A DNA stretch of 18,842 nt from JADLDV01 sp964546355 (GCA_964546355.1 CAZJJM010000007.1:1-18842), one strand, 5' to 3'. Positions 8,251-15,187 are shown, counted from the stretch's first letter. Numbers and translations: made by a program. Notes: generated by a model not told the origin, from the sequence alone.

Positions 8251-8472
8251 TTATGCAATAACAGTAAGTAATTTTCCTGGTTGGTGATGTCCGTGCACGA
8301 TCCTCACAGCAGAACGTGGTACTCGATAAAGATCTGCGATTATTTCACATACTCGTTCGTTGGCATTATTTGCTTCAGCTTTTTCTTTGACGGCAATGTA
8401 CCACTTATCAGACCCTGCCTCAGTTACCTTTTCGTGTTTGTTTCCAGCAATCACATGTACCCGAACATACAT
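8251..8472 (-). CDS. DUF167 (YggU/UPF0235) family protein
   Basis: This 73-aa protein matches the small DUF167 fold: VRVHVIAGNKHEKV at the start, WYIAVKEKAEANNANERV where the family has 'APPvxGKAN', then YRVPRSAVRIVHGHHQPGKLLTV, the 'VP-S-V-I-G-SR-K' ending. The function of the family is not established. Some of the usual Gly/Lys of the 'GKAN' turn are changed. It starts 3 nt after the pyk stop, so it is the second gene of a pyk operon. Confidence 0.85.
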   Translation of the reverse strand: MYVRVHVIAGNKHEKVTEAGSDKWYIAVKEKAEANNANERVCEIIADLYRVPRSAVRIVHGHHQPGKLLTVIA

Positions 8473-8475
8473 ACA

Positions 8476-9903
8476 TTAGACAGTGAGAATGATCATCGTA
8501 TTAGTACTCCCGACAACACCTGAAGGTAGTCCAAGTGATACGACGATCTTATCACCCTTTTTTGCAATTTTTTCAGTTGTAACAAATTTTTGAATTTCAG
8601 TGAGTCCTTTTGTAAAATCTTTGAATGGCTTGATGAGGACTGGCACGCAACCGAAAGAAAGTGCGAGTTTATTGAACGTGCGAATATGTGGTGTCAAAAC
8701 ATACACCATTTGACTCGGGCGATGTCGTGCAATCATCCGTCCCGTAAATCCTGACTCAGTAAGTGCAACAATCGCCTTTGCGTCAACAGTCACAACTGCA
8801 TGTGCAACGGCATTGGTAACAGCATCCACCACTTGCTCACTGCCATCAAACATCCCTTCACGACGCTTTCGTTGAGGAAATTCTTGTTCTACTTGCTGCG
8901 CAACAGCAGTCATCACAGAGACTGCTTCCACAGGATAAAGTCCAAGTGTTGTTTCTTCTGAAAGCATCACCGCATCACTTCCATCAAGAATAGCGGTTGC
9001 GATATCAGACACTTCTGCACGAGTAGGTACAGGCACCTGAATCATAGATTCAAGCATTTGTGTCGCAGTAATCACTGGCTTGCCAAGAAAATTACACATA
9101 CGAATCATTCTTTTCTGTACAACAGGAACTTGCTCTGGACCAATTTCAATAGCGAGATCACCACGAGCAACCATCACACCATCGGTTCTTTTGATAATTT
9201 CTTCCAGGTTATCAATTGCTTCTTGTGTTTCAATCTTTGCAATAATCTGCGCATCAGATTTGTGCTTTTTCAATAATGCACGAAGTTCATCGATATCCTC
9301 AGGTCGACGAACAAATGATAATGCAACGAAATCAACATTTTTCGCAACACCAAACACAAGATCTTTTTTATCTTTTTCTGTAATTGAACTGATTTTCAAA
9401 TATGCACCAGGAAGGTTCACCCCTCGTCGTCCTTTTGTCTCACCTCCAACAAGAATCTTACAGACAACATCAGTCTCTGTGGTTTTCAGTACTTCAAGTT
9501 TTTTCTTACCATCATCAAGCATGACAATAGATCCTTTTTGTAATTCTTGTGGCAAGGTTTTGTAATTGATAAAAACACGCTCTTTTGTACCAACACACTC
9601 TTTTGTGGTAAGTATGATTGTTTCTCCTGGAACAAGTGTCACTTTTGGTGTATCGAATTCACCAATACGAATTTTTGGACCAGAAAGATCTTGTAGGATA
9701 GCAAGCGGTGTACCAAGTTTTTTTGCAACCGCACGAATATTCTTCACTCGAGCACCATGCTCAATATGATCACCATGACTCATGTTCAACCGAGCGACAT
9801 TAAGTCCTGCTTCAACAAGCTTGGTAAGCATTGCTTGTGATTCTGTTGCGGGTCCGATTGTTGCAACAATTTTTGTTTTCTTTTTAGTATATACAGTATT
9901 CAT
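8476..9903 (-). CDS. pyk: pyruvate kinase
   Basis: This 475-aa enzyme converts phosphoenolpyruvate and ADP to pyruvate and ATP, the last ATP-yielding step of glycolysis. The N-terminal barrel strand is TKIVATIGPATES, and NVARLNMSHG and LQDLSGPKIRIGEF follow. The active-site signature IIAKIETQEAIDN contains the catalytic Lys, and GVMVARGDLAIEIG, ITATQMLESM, PTRAEVSD and MLSEETTLGLYPVEAV are all present. The C-terminal allosteric-type domain is complete. The ATG at 9903 is preferred to one 42 nt upstream because it matches the family start and lies 7 nt after an extended -10 box. The DUF167 gene follows after 3 nt. Confidence 0.96.
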   Translation of the reverse strand: MNTVYTKKKTKIVATIGPATESQAMLTKLVEAGLNVARLNMSHGDHIEHGARVKNIRAVAKKLGTPLAILQDLSGPKIRIGEFDTPKVTLVPGETIILTTKECVGTKERVFINYKTLPQELQKGSIVMLDDGKKKLEVLKTTETDVVCKILVGGETKGRRGVNLPGAYLKISSITEKDKKDLVFGVAKNVDFVALSFVRRPEDIDELRALLKKHKSDAQIIAKIETQEAIDNLEEIIKRTDGVMVARGDLAIEIGPEQVPVVQKRMIRMCNFLGKPVITATQMLESMIQVPVPTRAEVSDIATAILDGSDAVMLSEETTLGLYPVEAVSVMTAVAQQVEQEFPQRKRREGMFDGSEQVVDAVTNAVAHAVVTVDAKAIVALTESGFTGRMIARHRPSQMVYVLTPHIRTFNKLALSFGCVPVLIKPFKDFTKGLTEIQKFVTTEKIAKKGDKIVVSLGLPSGVVGSTNTMIILTV

Positions 9904-9910
9904 AAATATC

Positions 9911-9939
9911 AGCGTACCATGTTTTGACCATTCACACAA
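9911..9939 (-). promoter_or_regulatory. leaderless promoter of pyk
   Basis: On the minus strand TTGTGT (9939-9934), a 17-bp spacer ending in TGG, then TACGCT (9916-9911), 7 nt before the ATG. The -35 lies inside the right-hand arm (in transcript order) of the preceding terminator palindrome. The same -35 word and spacer occur at lepB. Confidence 0.5.
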
Positions 9940-9970
9940 AAACACGATTATATCGTGTTTTTGTGTGAAT
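9930..9970 (-). terminator. long perfect palindrome, terminator of the small charged gene
   Basis: A 19-bp perfect inverted repeat (9930-9948 with 9952-9970) has a 3-nt loop. The inner part, AAAAACACGAT/ATCGTGTTTTT on either side of the loop, is a classic hairpin with T-run. It starts 5 nt after the stop at 9975 on the minus strand. Confidence 0.75.
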
Positions 9971-9974
9971 GAGA

Positions 9975-10199
9975 CTATCTACCTCCATTATATTCTTCCT
10001 CGTCTTTAGAGTGAGGTAATTCTTTTTCCACCTTTTCTATAATTCTTTCATGATATGGTTTATATTCACCTGTTTCTGGATCAGTATTATTTTCAACTTC
10101 ATTTTTTAATGCATCTTTCCCAGGCTTATATTTTTCAAGAGCATCTTTCTTTTCTTCTTGTTTTATTGCACGTAAAAAATTTTCATTCATGTTTTCCAT
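9975..10199 (-). CDS. small charged hypothetical protein
   Basis: A 74-aa protein of unknown function, rich in Glu and Lys, with no hydrophobic segment and no Cys. It has a predicted helical first part (NENFLRAIKQEEKKDALEKY) and a middle motif NTDPETGEYKPYHERIIEKV. No family is recognised. The start at 10199 is chosen because TATACT ends 8 nt before it; a second ATG three codons in (10190) is possible. A dedicated terminator and promoter make it a monocistronic gene. Confidence 0.65.
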   Translation of the reverse strand: MENMNENFLRAIKQEEKKDALEKYKPGKDALKNEVENNTDPETGEYKPYHERIIEKVEKELPHSKDEEEYNGGR

Positions 10200-10207
10200 A
10201 TACCGTA

Positions 10208-10235
10208 AGTATACGCTCACTTTACAAAAATACAA
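10208..10235 (-). promoter_or_regulatory. near-leaderless promoter of the 74-aa gene
   Basis: On the minus strand TTGTAT (10235-10230), a 16-bp spacer, then TATACT (10213-10208), 8 nt before the ATG at 10199. Confidence 0.55.
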
Positions 10236-10242
10236 CTCTTCA

Positions 10243-10251
10243 TGATATACT
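10243..10251 (+). promoter_or_regulatory. extended -10 promoter of the 250-aa exported protein
   Basis: TGATATACT, start near 10258, leader about 29 nt. A TTTACA at 10221-10226 could serve as a -35 with a long 19-bp spacer. It is divergent from, and close to, the 74-aa gene promoter. Confidence 0.45.
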
Positions 10252-10286
10252 ATATCTATTATTATAAATATATTTTAAACCATCGT

Positions 10287-11039
10287 ATGATGAATACAAA
10301 CAAGTTTCTGTTGGGCGGACTCGTTGCCACTATTGCAATCGTGTCTGTGCAAATATCGAATCAATTACTAATACAAGATCTTATTGAAAAAATAGATTCT
10401 GTGGCAATTCCACAACAAGCAGCAGTAGTAACTGCTGTTGGAACAAAAACAACAACACCATTTGTTTCTCCTTTAGCTCCAGCAGATCCTAATCCTTGTA
10501 TAGCAACTACAACAACAATAAACCAAGGTATCGGTGCAACAGTGTATCCTTCAAAAAATTACACACTTCAAACCACATGTGATACACAATCAGTAAAGGT
10601 AACATTCATGATTTTTGCAAAAACTGAAAGTGATCTTGCTAACATAACACTTACTGAAAAAGAAACAGGAATGAAATTCCCAGTTATTCTTGATAAAACA
10701 AGAAAGTCAAATGATGCAGATCTTGAAAATTTTCCATTTTTTACCACAGGTACAGTTGATCTAAAACAAAATACATGGAAGAACGGTACACAAAAGACAT
10801 ATACATTCAATACGACAAAATCAGTTGCTCATGTACTAGGATATGTAGAAACAGCATCTACTACAAAAACAATGCGAAATGTATTTTTACATAATTTCCT
10901 TAATTCTAGTATAATTGACGATACAGGCGTCTCATCAAGCTGGATTTTTCACCGTAGTAGCAAATGGTGCAAAAAACACGCAGCGCTAAACGATGAAAGT
11001 GACCATATTATTGATTGTTTTGGAGTTACTTGGGTCTAA
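10287..11039 (+). CDS. membrane-anchored or secreted hypothetical protein
   Basis: A 250-aa protein beginning MMNTNKF with one N-terminal hydrophobic segment (about residues 8-22) and no clear cleavage site, so it is probably anchored outside the membrane. A Thr/Ala/Pro-rich linker (about 42-70) follows. Then comes a beta-rich region with repeated TTT and TNT clusters, and a C-terminal part with Cys pairs (WCKKHAAL and IIDCFGVTWV) that could form a disulfide. No family is recognised. Two ATGs are adjacent (10287, 10290); the reading frame further upstream overlaps the promoter and is rejected. An intrinsic terminator follows 24 nt after the stop. Confidence 0.65.
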   Translation: MMNTNKFLLGGLVATIAIVSVQISNQLLIQDLIEKIDSVAIPQQAAVVTAVGTKTTTPFVSPLAPADPNPCIATTTTINQGIGATVYPSKNYTLQTTCDTQSVKVTFMIFAKTESDLANITLTEKETGMKFPVILDKTRKSNDADLENFPFFTTGTVDLKQNTWKNGTQKTYTFNTTKSVAHVLGYVETASTTKTMRNVFLHNFLNSSIIDDTGVSSSWIFHRSSKWCKKHAALNDESDHIIDCFGVTWV

Positions 11040-11062
11040 GATCCATTCAAAACATTCATTAT

Positions 11063-11090
11063 AAAACACCCACATATGTGGGTGTTTTTT
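11063..11090 (+). terminator. intrinsic terminator after the 250-aa gene
   Basis: A perfect 13-bp palindrome centred at 11075/11076 (core ACACCCACAT/ATGTGGGTGT) ends in six T. Confidence 0.9.
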
Positions 11091-11332
11091 GTTTGTAAAT
11101 TTTAATACCCAATAATTAGGTACAATGACTAATCTGTGTCGTAATACAATTTACATTGCTATTTGTCAAATACAAGCGCATACTGAATATGTAGTAAAGG
11201 TATCTCATTATATGTTCTTTCGTAGTCTCACTTCTTCAGAAGATCGATTACCACATTTCTCTCAAATTTGTATACTGAAAAAATGTTTCGTACAGTGTAT
11301 TTAAATTATATCTCAAAATAATTTCATAATGA
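11091..11332. other. intergenic stretch, no convincing gene
   Basis: About 240 nt between a terminator and the next promoter. A 59-codon reading frame (11125-11304, plus) is open but has an unusual number of Cys, no recognisable motif and no good promoter. I see no repeat or structured RNA. Confidence 0.4.
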
Positions 11333-11361
11333 TTCACAGTATTTTTACTTCTTAGTATTAA
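11333..11361 (+). promoter_or_regulatory. promoter of the peptidoglycan-binding protein
   Basis: TTCACA (11333-11338), a 17-bp spacer, then TATTAA (11356-11361). The start would be near 11368, a leader of about 9 nt. Confidence 0.45.
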
Positions 11362-11376
11362 AAAAAAGAATTACAT

Positions 11377-12018
11377 ATGAACAACACAAAAAAAGCTTTA
11401 TTTGGTGCAAGTCTATTACTTGCCACAATCACTCTCATGAGTACACCTTCTGTCGCCCGTGCAGAAGCACTCACCCGCTCACTCCATATCGGTATGTCAG
11501 GAGCAGATGTCAAAACAGTGCAACAATTTCTTGCACAAGATAACGAACTCTACCCTCAAGGTAAAGTGACTGGATATTTTGGTTTCCTTACAAAATCAGC
11601 AGTATCAAATTTCCAATCAAGAAACGGATTGGGTGCTGATGGATATATCGGCAACAGTACACGTCCTGTCATGAATGCACAAATAGCATCAGGAATGGGT
11701 AGCTCAAACGCCTCTCCAACAATCAGTAACAATGTTGTAAACACAACAATCAATGGTGCAACAGTGAACTGGAGTACTGATGAACAATCAAAAGGTGTTG
11801 TATACTACAGCACAAGTCCACTTTCAACATACGAATATGAAAATTCAGTAACAGTAAGTGGCATGACTGCTATGACAGACAGTAATTTCCGTACAACACA
11901 AAATGTATGGATTCAAAATCTTCAAGCAAACACTACATACTACTACATGATCTACACAACAGATCAATCAGGTAATGTAAGTGTAACTGTCCCTGCTACT
12001 TTCCGTACAACAAACTAA
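11377..12018 (+). CDS. secreted peptidoglycan-binding / fibronectin-like protein
   Basis: A 213-aa exported protein. A signal peptide occupies residues 1-29: KK, a hydrophobic core and ARA before EALTR, a good signal peptidase I site. Residues about 31-100 are a peptidoglycan-binding (PG_binding_1) repeat: SLHIGMSGADVKTVQQFLAQ, VTGYFGFLTKSAVSNFQ and GLGADGYIGNSTRP. Residues about 112-213 form a fibronectin type III-like beta domain: TINGATVNWSTDEQSKGVVYY, QNLQANTTYYYMIYTTD and SVTVPATFRT. This pairing is frequent in Parcubacteria exported proteins and suggests a cell-wall or surface role. It is a likely substrate of the lepB product. Confidence 0.85.
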   Translation: MNNTKKALFGASLLLATITLMSTPSVARAEALTRSLHIGMSGADVKTVQQFLAQDNELYPQGKVTGYFGFLTKSAVSNFQSRNGLGADGYIGNSTRPVMNAQIASGMGSSNASPTISNNVVNTTINGATVNWSTDEQSKGVVYYSTSPLSTYEYENSVTVSGMTAMTDSNFRTTQNVWIQNLQANTTYYYMIYTTDQSGNVSVTVPATFRTTN

Positions 12019-12030
12019 TAAAGTACTTGT

Positions 12031-12065
12031 ATTAAAAAACACCTAAATATTGGGTGTTTTTTAAT
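12031..12065. terminator. bidirectional terminator between convergent genes
   Basis: A 13-bp stem (12031-12043 with 12053-12065, core AAAAAACACC/GGTGTTTTTT) separates the convergent peptidoglycan-binding gene and the 42-aa gene. It has A and T runs on both sides. Confidence 0.85.
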
Positions 12066-12068
12066 GAA

Positions 12069-12197
12069 CTATTTAGCTCGCTTTTTTCCTTTTGATTTCG
12101 CCGCAAGCATTACTTGTTTGACTGCAAGGCGCTTTTTTGTTTTTGGTGATCCTTTTGATTTCTTCTTTGGACCAAGTGTTGTATCTCTTTTTGCCAT
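12069..12197 (-). CDS. 42-aa lysine-rich basic protein
   Basis: A short gene reading MAKRDTTLGPKKKSKGSP at the start and ending SKGKKRAK. About 40% of residues are Lys or Arg and there are no acidic residues after position 5, so it should bind RNA or DNA, possibly at the ribosome. No family is recognised. Support for it being real comes from a low-complexity but clean reading frame between a convergent terminator (4 nt after the stop) and an AT-rich upstream region. The opposite strand also has an open frame here, which I take as the shadow. No clear leaderless promoter is seen. Confidence 0.6.
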   Translation of the reverse strand: MAKRDTTLGPKKKSKGSPKTKKRLAVKQVMLAAKSKGKKRAK

Positions 12198-12323
12198 ACT
12201 ATATGTATTTATTACTAATATACGTATAGTATACGTGAAATATACGAATTATACTATTACAGGAAATATCAGAACATAGAGATTTTATTACTTATATATG
12301 AAATAGTGTTCAAATGAAAATAA

Positions 12324-12354
12324 AAAGACTAACAACACAGGGTTGTTAGTCTTT
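12324..12354 (-). terminator. intrinsic terminator of the 162-aa gene
   Basis: A 13-bp stem (12324-12336 with 12342-12354, core GACTAACAAC/GTTGTTAGTC) is followed on the minus strand by a T-rich tract. It lies 7 nt beyond the stop at 12362. Confidence 0.85.
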
Positions 12355-12361
12355 GTAAAAC

Positions 12362-12850
12362 TTATTGAATGACTGCTTTAGTAATCTTTAGGATATATTC
12401 ACCAGAACCATACAAATCACTATCACGTCCACAAAATGGGAAAAGGTAGAACACTGCAGTATGTTTTACACCTTTTTCATCTTTAAAAGATAGAACTATA
12501 GACGTAATCTGTTCGTATGTTTTTTTAGAACTTTTGTTACTGTTTTTGTACGGTATAAGCAACTGACCAGATTCTGGCATGCCAATATTTACAGACACAA
12601 ATTCTATCTCACCAGAGCTTAATACAGAAGACCTAAGGGAGAACATGCACGCACTTTGATCAGCTGATGAAAAACTAATACGGTACTTTGAAGGAAATTT
12701 TCGTACTTGTATACTATCAATTTTTTCTGATAGATCTTCTCTTGATAGACCCGAGATCATGCTTTTGATGCTCACATCCTGTAAAACATGATATAGCCCA
12801 GAATACAAACCAATTCCCCCTGTTAAAATATTGATTAATTTATTTCTCAT
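12362..12850 (-). CDS. hypothetical protein (ORFan)
   Basis: A 162-aa protein with no recognised family. The N-terminus has a moderately hydrophobic stretch (INILTGGIGLYSGLYHVL) that could be a weak membrane anchor. A beta-rich body follows (FPSKYRISFSS, IEFVSVNIGMP, TSIVLSFKDEKG, TAVFYLFPFCG). It has a TTGACA promoter and a 30-nt leader that closely resembles the leader of the next gene upstream, plus its own terminator. It is the first of the small single-gene units separated by the intergenic repeat. Confidence 0.65.
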   Translation of the reverse strand: MRNKLINILTGGIGLYSGLYHVLQDVSIKSMISGLSREDLSEKIDSIQVRKFPSKYRISFSSADQSACMFSLRSSVLSSGEIEFVSVNIGMPESGQLLIPYKNSNKSSKKTYEQITSIVLSFKDEKGVKHTAVFYLFPFCGRDSDLYGSGEYILKITKAVIQ

Positions 12851-12886
12851 TTTTTCTATTTAATTGTGAGTGTTTTATCTACGTTC

Positions 12887-12915
12887 AAGATACTAGAGAA
12901 TTTATATTATGTCAA
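12887..12915 (-). promoter_or_regulatory. promoter of the 162-aa gene
   Basis: On the minus strand TTGACA (12915-12910), 17 bp, TATCTT (12892-12887), then GAACGTAGATAA. This arrangement and the leader are shared with the gene at 13280. Confidence 0.7.
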
Positions 12916-12920
12916 CAAAT

Positions 12921-12947
12921 ACGCCGCATGTCGGATGGTGTTGCGAG
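12921..12947 (+). repeat. intergenic repeat, right half, copy A (degenerate)
   Basis: Reads ACGCCGCATGTCGGATGGTG then TTGCGAG. It matches the consensus GCTCnGnnTGTGGGAgGATGTTCGA at the ATGT-GGA-G core only. Like copies B-D it is followed by TAGTTT-GGGAAATAAAAA-type sequence. Confidence 0.45.
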
Positions 12948-12965
12948 TAGTTTTGGGAAATAAAA

Positions 12966-12988
12966 AGAACGCCCTTTCTGAGCGTTCT
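12966..12988 (-). terminator. terminator of the 88-aa gene
   Basis: A 7-bp stem AGAACGC/GCGTTCT (12966-12972 with 12982-12988), then T-rich on the minus strand. It lies 26 nt beyond the stop at 13014. Confidence 0.7.
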
Positions 12989-13013
12989 AAACTGTGATTG
13001 ATTTCTACAAATA

Positions 13014-13280
13014 CTACGTCTTTGATAACGAAACATCGTACCTAAGAATTCCAATTTCAGTATAATTTTTAATTGTCCCTAACATAGCATCGTACTTATT
13101 ATGTAATTTTTTAGGGAGTAGTTTAATAATTTTTTTAGGATCTTTCATATCACCTAAATAGCGTATTTTTTTAAGAATATTTTTTGGCGTATCGGCACCG
13201 TACATTATTAATTCTTTTAACACTGCTAGAGCAATTTCTTCAGTTATATTGTTGATTAAAATTTTTTTTCTAGATGACAT
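13014..13280 (-). CDS. hypothetical protein (ORFan)
   Basis: An 88-aa protein of unknown function, basic and predicted mostly helical: ITEEIALAVLKELIMYGADTP, then KNILKKIRYLGDMKDPKKII and LLPKKLHNKYDAMLGTIKNY. There is no membrane segment, Cys or recognised motif. It is single-gene, with a TTGACA promoter, a leader shared with the 162-aa gene and its own terminator. It is flanked by repeat copies A and B. Confidence 0.6.
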   Translation of the reverse strand: MSSRKKILINNITEEIALAVLKELIMYGADTPKNILKKIRYLGDMKDPKKIIKLLPKKLHNKYDAMLGTIKNYTEIGILRYDVSLSKT

Positions 13281-13318
13281 GTTTTCTATTATTTATTTGT
13301 GAGTGATTATCTACGTTC

Positions 13319-13347
13319 AAGTTACTATATAATACGGGCTGTGTCAA
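13319..13347 (-). promoter_or_regulatory. promoter of the 88-aa gene
   Basis: On the minus strand TTGACA (13347-13342), 17 bp, TAACTT (13324-13319), then GAACGTAGATAA. The predicted leader is about 32 nt. Confidence 0.65.
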
Positions 13348-13351
13348 TACA

Positions 13352-13378
13352 GCTCTGCCTGTGGGAAGATGTTCGGAA
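13352..13378 (+). repeat. intergenic repeat, right half, copy B
   Basis: GCTCTGCCTGTGGGAAGATG followed by TTCGGAA. It lies between the 88-aa promoter and the terminator of the 144-aa gene. Confidence 0.8.
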
Positions 13379-13397
13379 TAGTGTGAGGAAATAAAAA

Positions 13398-13421
13398 AAC
13401 CCACCAATAAAGCGGTGGGTT
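13398..13421 (-). terminator. terminator of the 144-aa gene
   Basis: An 8-bp GC-rich stem AACCCACC/GGTGGGTT (13398-13405 with 13414-13421) is followed on the minus strand by seven T. It lies 13 nt beyond the stop at 13434. Confidence 0.9.
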
Positions 13422-13433
13422 GGATAAATGATT

Positions 13434-13868
13434 TTAAGCAGGCACTTGTAATTGTTTTTCCAGGATATGTAAATAGAACTGTTCTACCCGCATTACCTTC
13501 TGGTCTGAAACCAATATCTCCTGCCAGGCCGCATCAGTTAAAATAAGTGTAGCCTGAACATGTCCATCTTTGGAAATATCTGCAACAAATACAACGAGCA
13601 AATCACCTCCTGACTCGGTCTGAACAGTGAACAATGTGTTCAAAGAATTTTTTGAATTTTGAGGATACTGATAGAAATCTTTATCCTCTTGTTTTACACT
13701 TTTTGACCTGTATATTTCATGTCCATTATTAGATGATGTGTCGTGTGCCGACAGACCAGAAAAATAACACTTTGTTCTATACTCTGCGTATGGAATTGCT
13801 ATTCCGATTGGAAGTAAACCGTTCGGGTTTTCTTTTTGAAGTTTACTTAATGATGCTATTTTTGTCAT
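13434..13868 (-). CDS. hypothetical protein (ORFan)
   Basis: A 144-aa protein with no recognised family. It has a polar, Ser/Asn/Lys-rich middle (HDTSSNNGHEIYRSKSVK), then a beta-alpha C-terminal part: NTLFTVQTESGGDLLVVFVAD, VQATLILTDAAWQEILV and VMRVEQFYLHILEKQL. No signal peptide is present. It has an unusually long leader (about 92 nt) from a TTGACT/TACTAT promoter. The last 25 nt of the leader match the leaders of the 88-aa and 162-aa genes (TCACAATTAAATA). Confidence 0.6.
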   Translation of the reverse strand: MTKIASLSKLQKENPNGLLPIGIAIPYAEYRTKCYFSGLSAHDTSSNNGHEIYRSKSVKQEDKDFYQYPQNSKNSLNTLFTVQTESGGDLLVVFVADISKDGHVQATLILTDAAWQEILVSDQKVMRVEQFYLHILEKQLQVPA

Positions 13869-13967
13869 TGTTTTGTTTATTTAATTGTGAGACATTTATT
13901 GAGTTATTTCTATCCCGTTTTTTAGAGACACAAATAACCCAACAACGTCTTAAAGAACTACATATTT

Positions 13968-13996
13968 ATAGTAGCATATTTATATATAAAAGTCAA
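13968..13996 (-). promoter_or_regulatory. promoter of the 144-aa gene
   Basis: On the minus strand TTGACT (13996-13991), 17 bp, TACTAT (13973-13968). The start near 13961 leaves a leader of about 92 nt. Confidence 0.6.
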
Positions 13997-14043
13997 GTAT
14001 AACCTAATACTAAAATAATCTTAAAATATAAGGTGATTTTGCT

Positions 14044-14070
14044 GCTCTATCTGTGGGAGGATGTTGAGGG
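14044..14070 (+). repeat. intergenic repeat, right half, copy C
   Basis: GCTCTATCTGTGGGAGGATG then TTGAGGG. After it come TAAATAAAAA and the terminator of the 47-aa gene. Confidence 0.8.
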
Positions 14071-14080
14071 TAAATAAAAA

Positions 14081-14110
14081 AAAAGACCAACAAAACAATG
14101 TTAGTCTTTT
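14081..14110 (-). terminator. terminator of the 47-aa gene
   Basis: A 12-bp stem (14081-14092 with 14099-14110). The only imperfect position is a G-U wobble when read on the minus strand but a mismatch on the plus strand, which fixes the orientation. A run of nine T follows on the minus strand. Confidence 0.85.
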
Positions 14111-14147
14111 ATTATAAGAAAGAAAATCTCTTCAGTATAGGTAATTT

Positions 14148-14291
14148 TTAAATACAAACAGTATTTTCGTTTCTATGAATCCATGTATCAAACATTGATA
14201 TATTACAACCAGCAATAGAATGTTTTTTAAATATAATAAATAAAGCCCCTGAGACAATCACGGCGATCAATATAAGTATTATTTTTTTCAT
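14148..14291 (-). CDS. 47-aa single-span membrane peptide with two cysteines
   Basis: The peptide starts MKKIILILIAVIVSGALFII: two Lys then a hydrophobic helix (about 4-21). A 26-residue tail follows with Cys at 29 and 46 (AGCNISMFDTW and ENTVCI). The basic N-terminus predicts the tail outside the membrane, where the two Cys could form a disulfide. No family is recognised. A strong extended -10 box lies exactly 6 nt before the ATG and a terminator follows the stop, so the gene is very probably real. It resembles in layout the 45-aa gene at 18427, although the sequences are not alike. Confidence 0.7.
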   Translation of the reverse strand: MKKIILILIAVIVSGALFIIFKKHSIAGCNISMFDTWIHRNENTVCI

Positions 14292-14297
14292 ACAGAA

Positions 14298-14306
14298 ATT
14301 ATATCA
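14298..14306 (-). promoter_or_regulatory. extended -10 promoter of the 47-aa gene, leaderless
   Basis: TGATATAAT on the minus strand, with a consensus -10, ends 6 nt before the ATG. Confidence 0.75.
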
Positions 14307-14338
14307 TAGAATAAAAACAATAGATTGTTACTATACTA

Positions 14339-14446
14339 GCTCCCCTTAGTGGACGCATTCAGAACTCTGAATTGGAAGAAAATTAAAAGAGAATTGGAAG
14401 AAAGTGGAGTTTTAAGTGGTTTTCAAAACCTTGCACTTCAGAACTA
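14339..14446. repeat. 108-bp intergenic repeat, copy 1 (ends in the stop codon of the HExxH gene)
   Basis: It aligns without gaps over its first 54 nt with 15473-15526: shared GCTCC, TAGTGGAC, TTCAGAACTCT and AAATTAAAAGAGA. Both copies are exactly 108 nt and end TCAGAACTA, where CTA is the complement of a minus-strand TAG stop. Within it, GAATTGGAAGAAA occurs twice as a direct repeat. Confidence 0.75.
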
Positions 14447-15085
14447 GTTTGTAAGTTTTTTCCAAATAAAATCAATATCAGGATTTTTTGTCCATAAATT
14501 CACGATTTTATCTCGCAATTCTTGATGTTGAGGGTATCCAGTATCTTCAACATTATCTGGTAGCAAGTGTTTACACTCAACATTTAAGAGCACAGTCAGA
14601 GCTTCTTTAATGTCATTATATTTTTGAGCACCAATTCTTTCTTGCTCATCTGCTCCAAACTTATACCAAGTATAAAAATGCCACAATTCGTGCATCACTG
14701 TTTTCATTGCAGTATTACTAGAAATAGATACAAAAAATAAGTTTTGATTTACAGAATAAGGACATCTGTTATTTATTGTTAAATAAGCTGTAACATTTTT
14801 TGGTAAAGACACATCAAAAACTTTTTCTGCAATTTTTTTGAAATTGCCTGATATTTTATCAAAATCTTTCTGATACTGTTCGATGCACTTATTTATGTCT
14901 ATATTATTATCCTGTATATACTTATCAATAAAATCAGATGTGGAGTTTTTGTCAGGATTTTTTCCTGCAAATTCAACTAGTTGTTCATATACTTTTGTAG
15001 GGTTTGGAGAATTATTTGAGCTTTTTCCTTTATTAAGCAAAACCCAAATGTCCTCATCTTTTTTGTAGGCAAAATTTAATTTCAT
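14444..15085 (-). CDS. HExxH zinc-metalloprotease-like protein
   Basis: A 213-aa cytoplasmic-looking protein. The zincin motif MHELWHFYTWYKFG gives His132, Glu133 and His136; Glu161 in DIKEALTVLL about 25 residues on could be the third ligand, as in gluzincins. The N-terminal 90 residues are Lys/Asp/Asn-rich and helical. TAYLTINNRCPYSV and LFFVSISS are probable strands before the active-site helix. No substrate or exact family can be given. An extended -10 box ends 6 nt before the ATG. Its TAG stop is the last triplet of a 108-bp repeat. Confidence 0.7.
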   Translation of the reverse strand: MKLNFAYKKDEDIWVLLNKGKSSNNSPNPTKVYEQLVEFAGKNPDKNSTSDFIDKYIQDNNIDINKCIEQYQKDFDKISGNFKKIAEKVFDVSLPKNVTAYLTINNRCPYSVNQNLFFVSISSNTAMKTVMHELWHFYTWYKFGADEQERIGAQKYNDIKEALTVLLNVECKHLLPDNVEDTGYPQHQELRDKIVNLWTKNPDIDFIWKKLTN

Positions 15086-15091
15086 ATTATG

Positions 15092-15100
15092 AGTTTATCA
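15092..15100 (-). promoter_or_regulatory. extended -10 promoter of the HExxH gene, leaderless
   Basis: TGATAAACT on the minus strand ends 6 nt before the ATG at 15085. Confidence 0.6.
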
Positions 15101-15140
15101 AAAAGTATGTATTAAGAACACTTTACTTTGCTTTACAATG

Positions 15141-15181
15141 GCTCTGCATGTGGGATGAGGTTCGATTGGCTTTGATAGTTT
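15141..15181 (+). repeat. intergenic repeat, right half, copy D, with an extended -10 box
   Basis: GCTCTGCATGTGGGATGAGG then TTCGATTGGCTTTGATAGTTT. The last nine bases (TGATAGTTT, 15173-15181) are in the same place relative to the repeat as TGGTATAAT in copy F and TGCTATAAT in copy H. They could start the small RNA that follows, near 15188. An alternative -10, GATAAT, is at 15185-15190. Confidence 0.7.
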
Positions 15182-15187
15182 AGGGAT

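Noticed and set aside
704..10199. UGA recoded as glycine (genetic code 25)
   Set aside because: No TGA is used as a stop, but none occurs in frame in long conserved genes such as pyk, hisS and fmt either.
11125..11304. 59-codon plus-strand open frame
   Set aside because: Cys-rich composition, no motif, poor promoter; not enough to call a gene.
12064..12279. Plus-strand open frame of 71 codons
   Set aside because: It is antisense to the Lys-rich 42-aa gene, starts inside the terminator and reads as Phe-rich shadow sequence.
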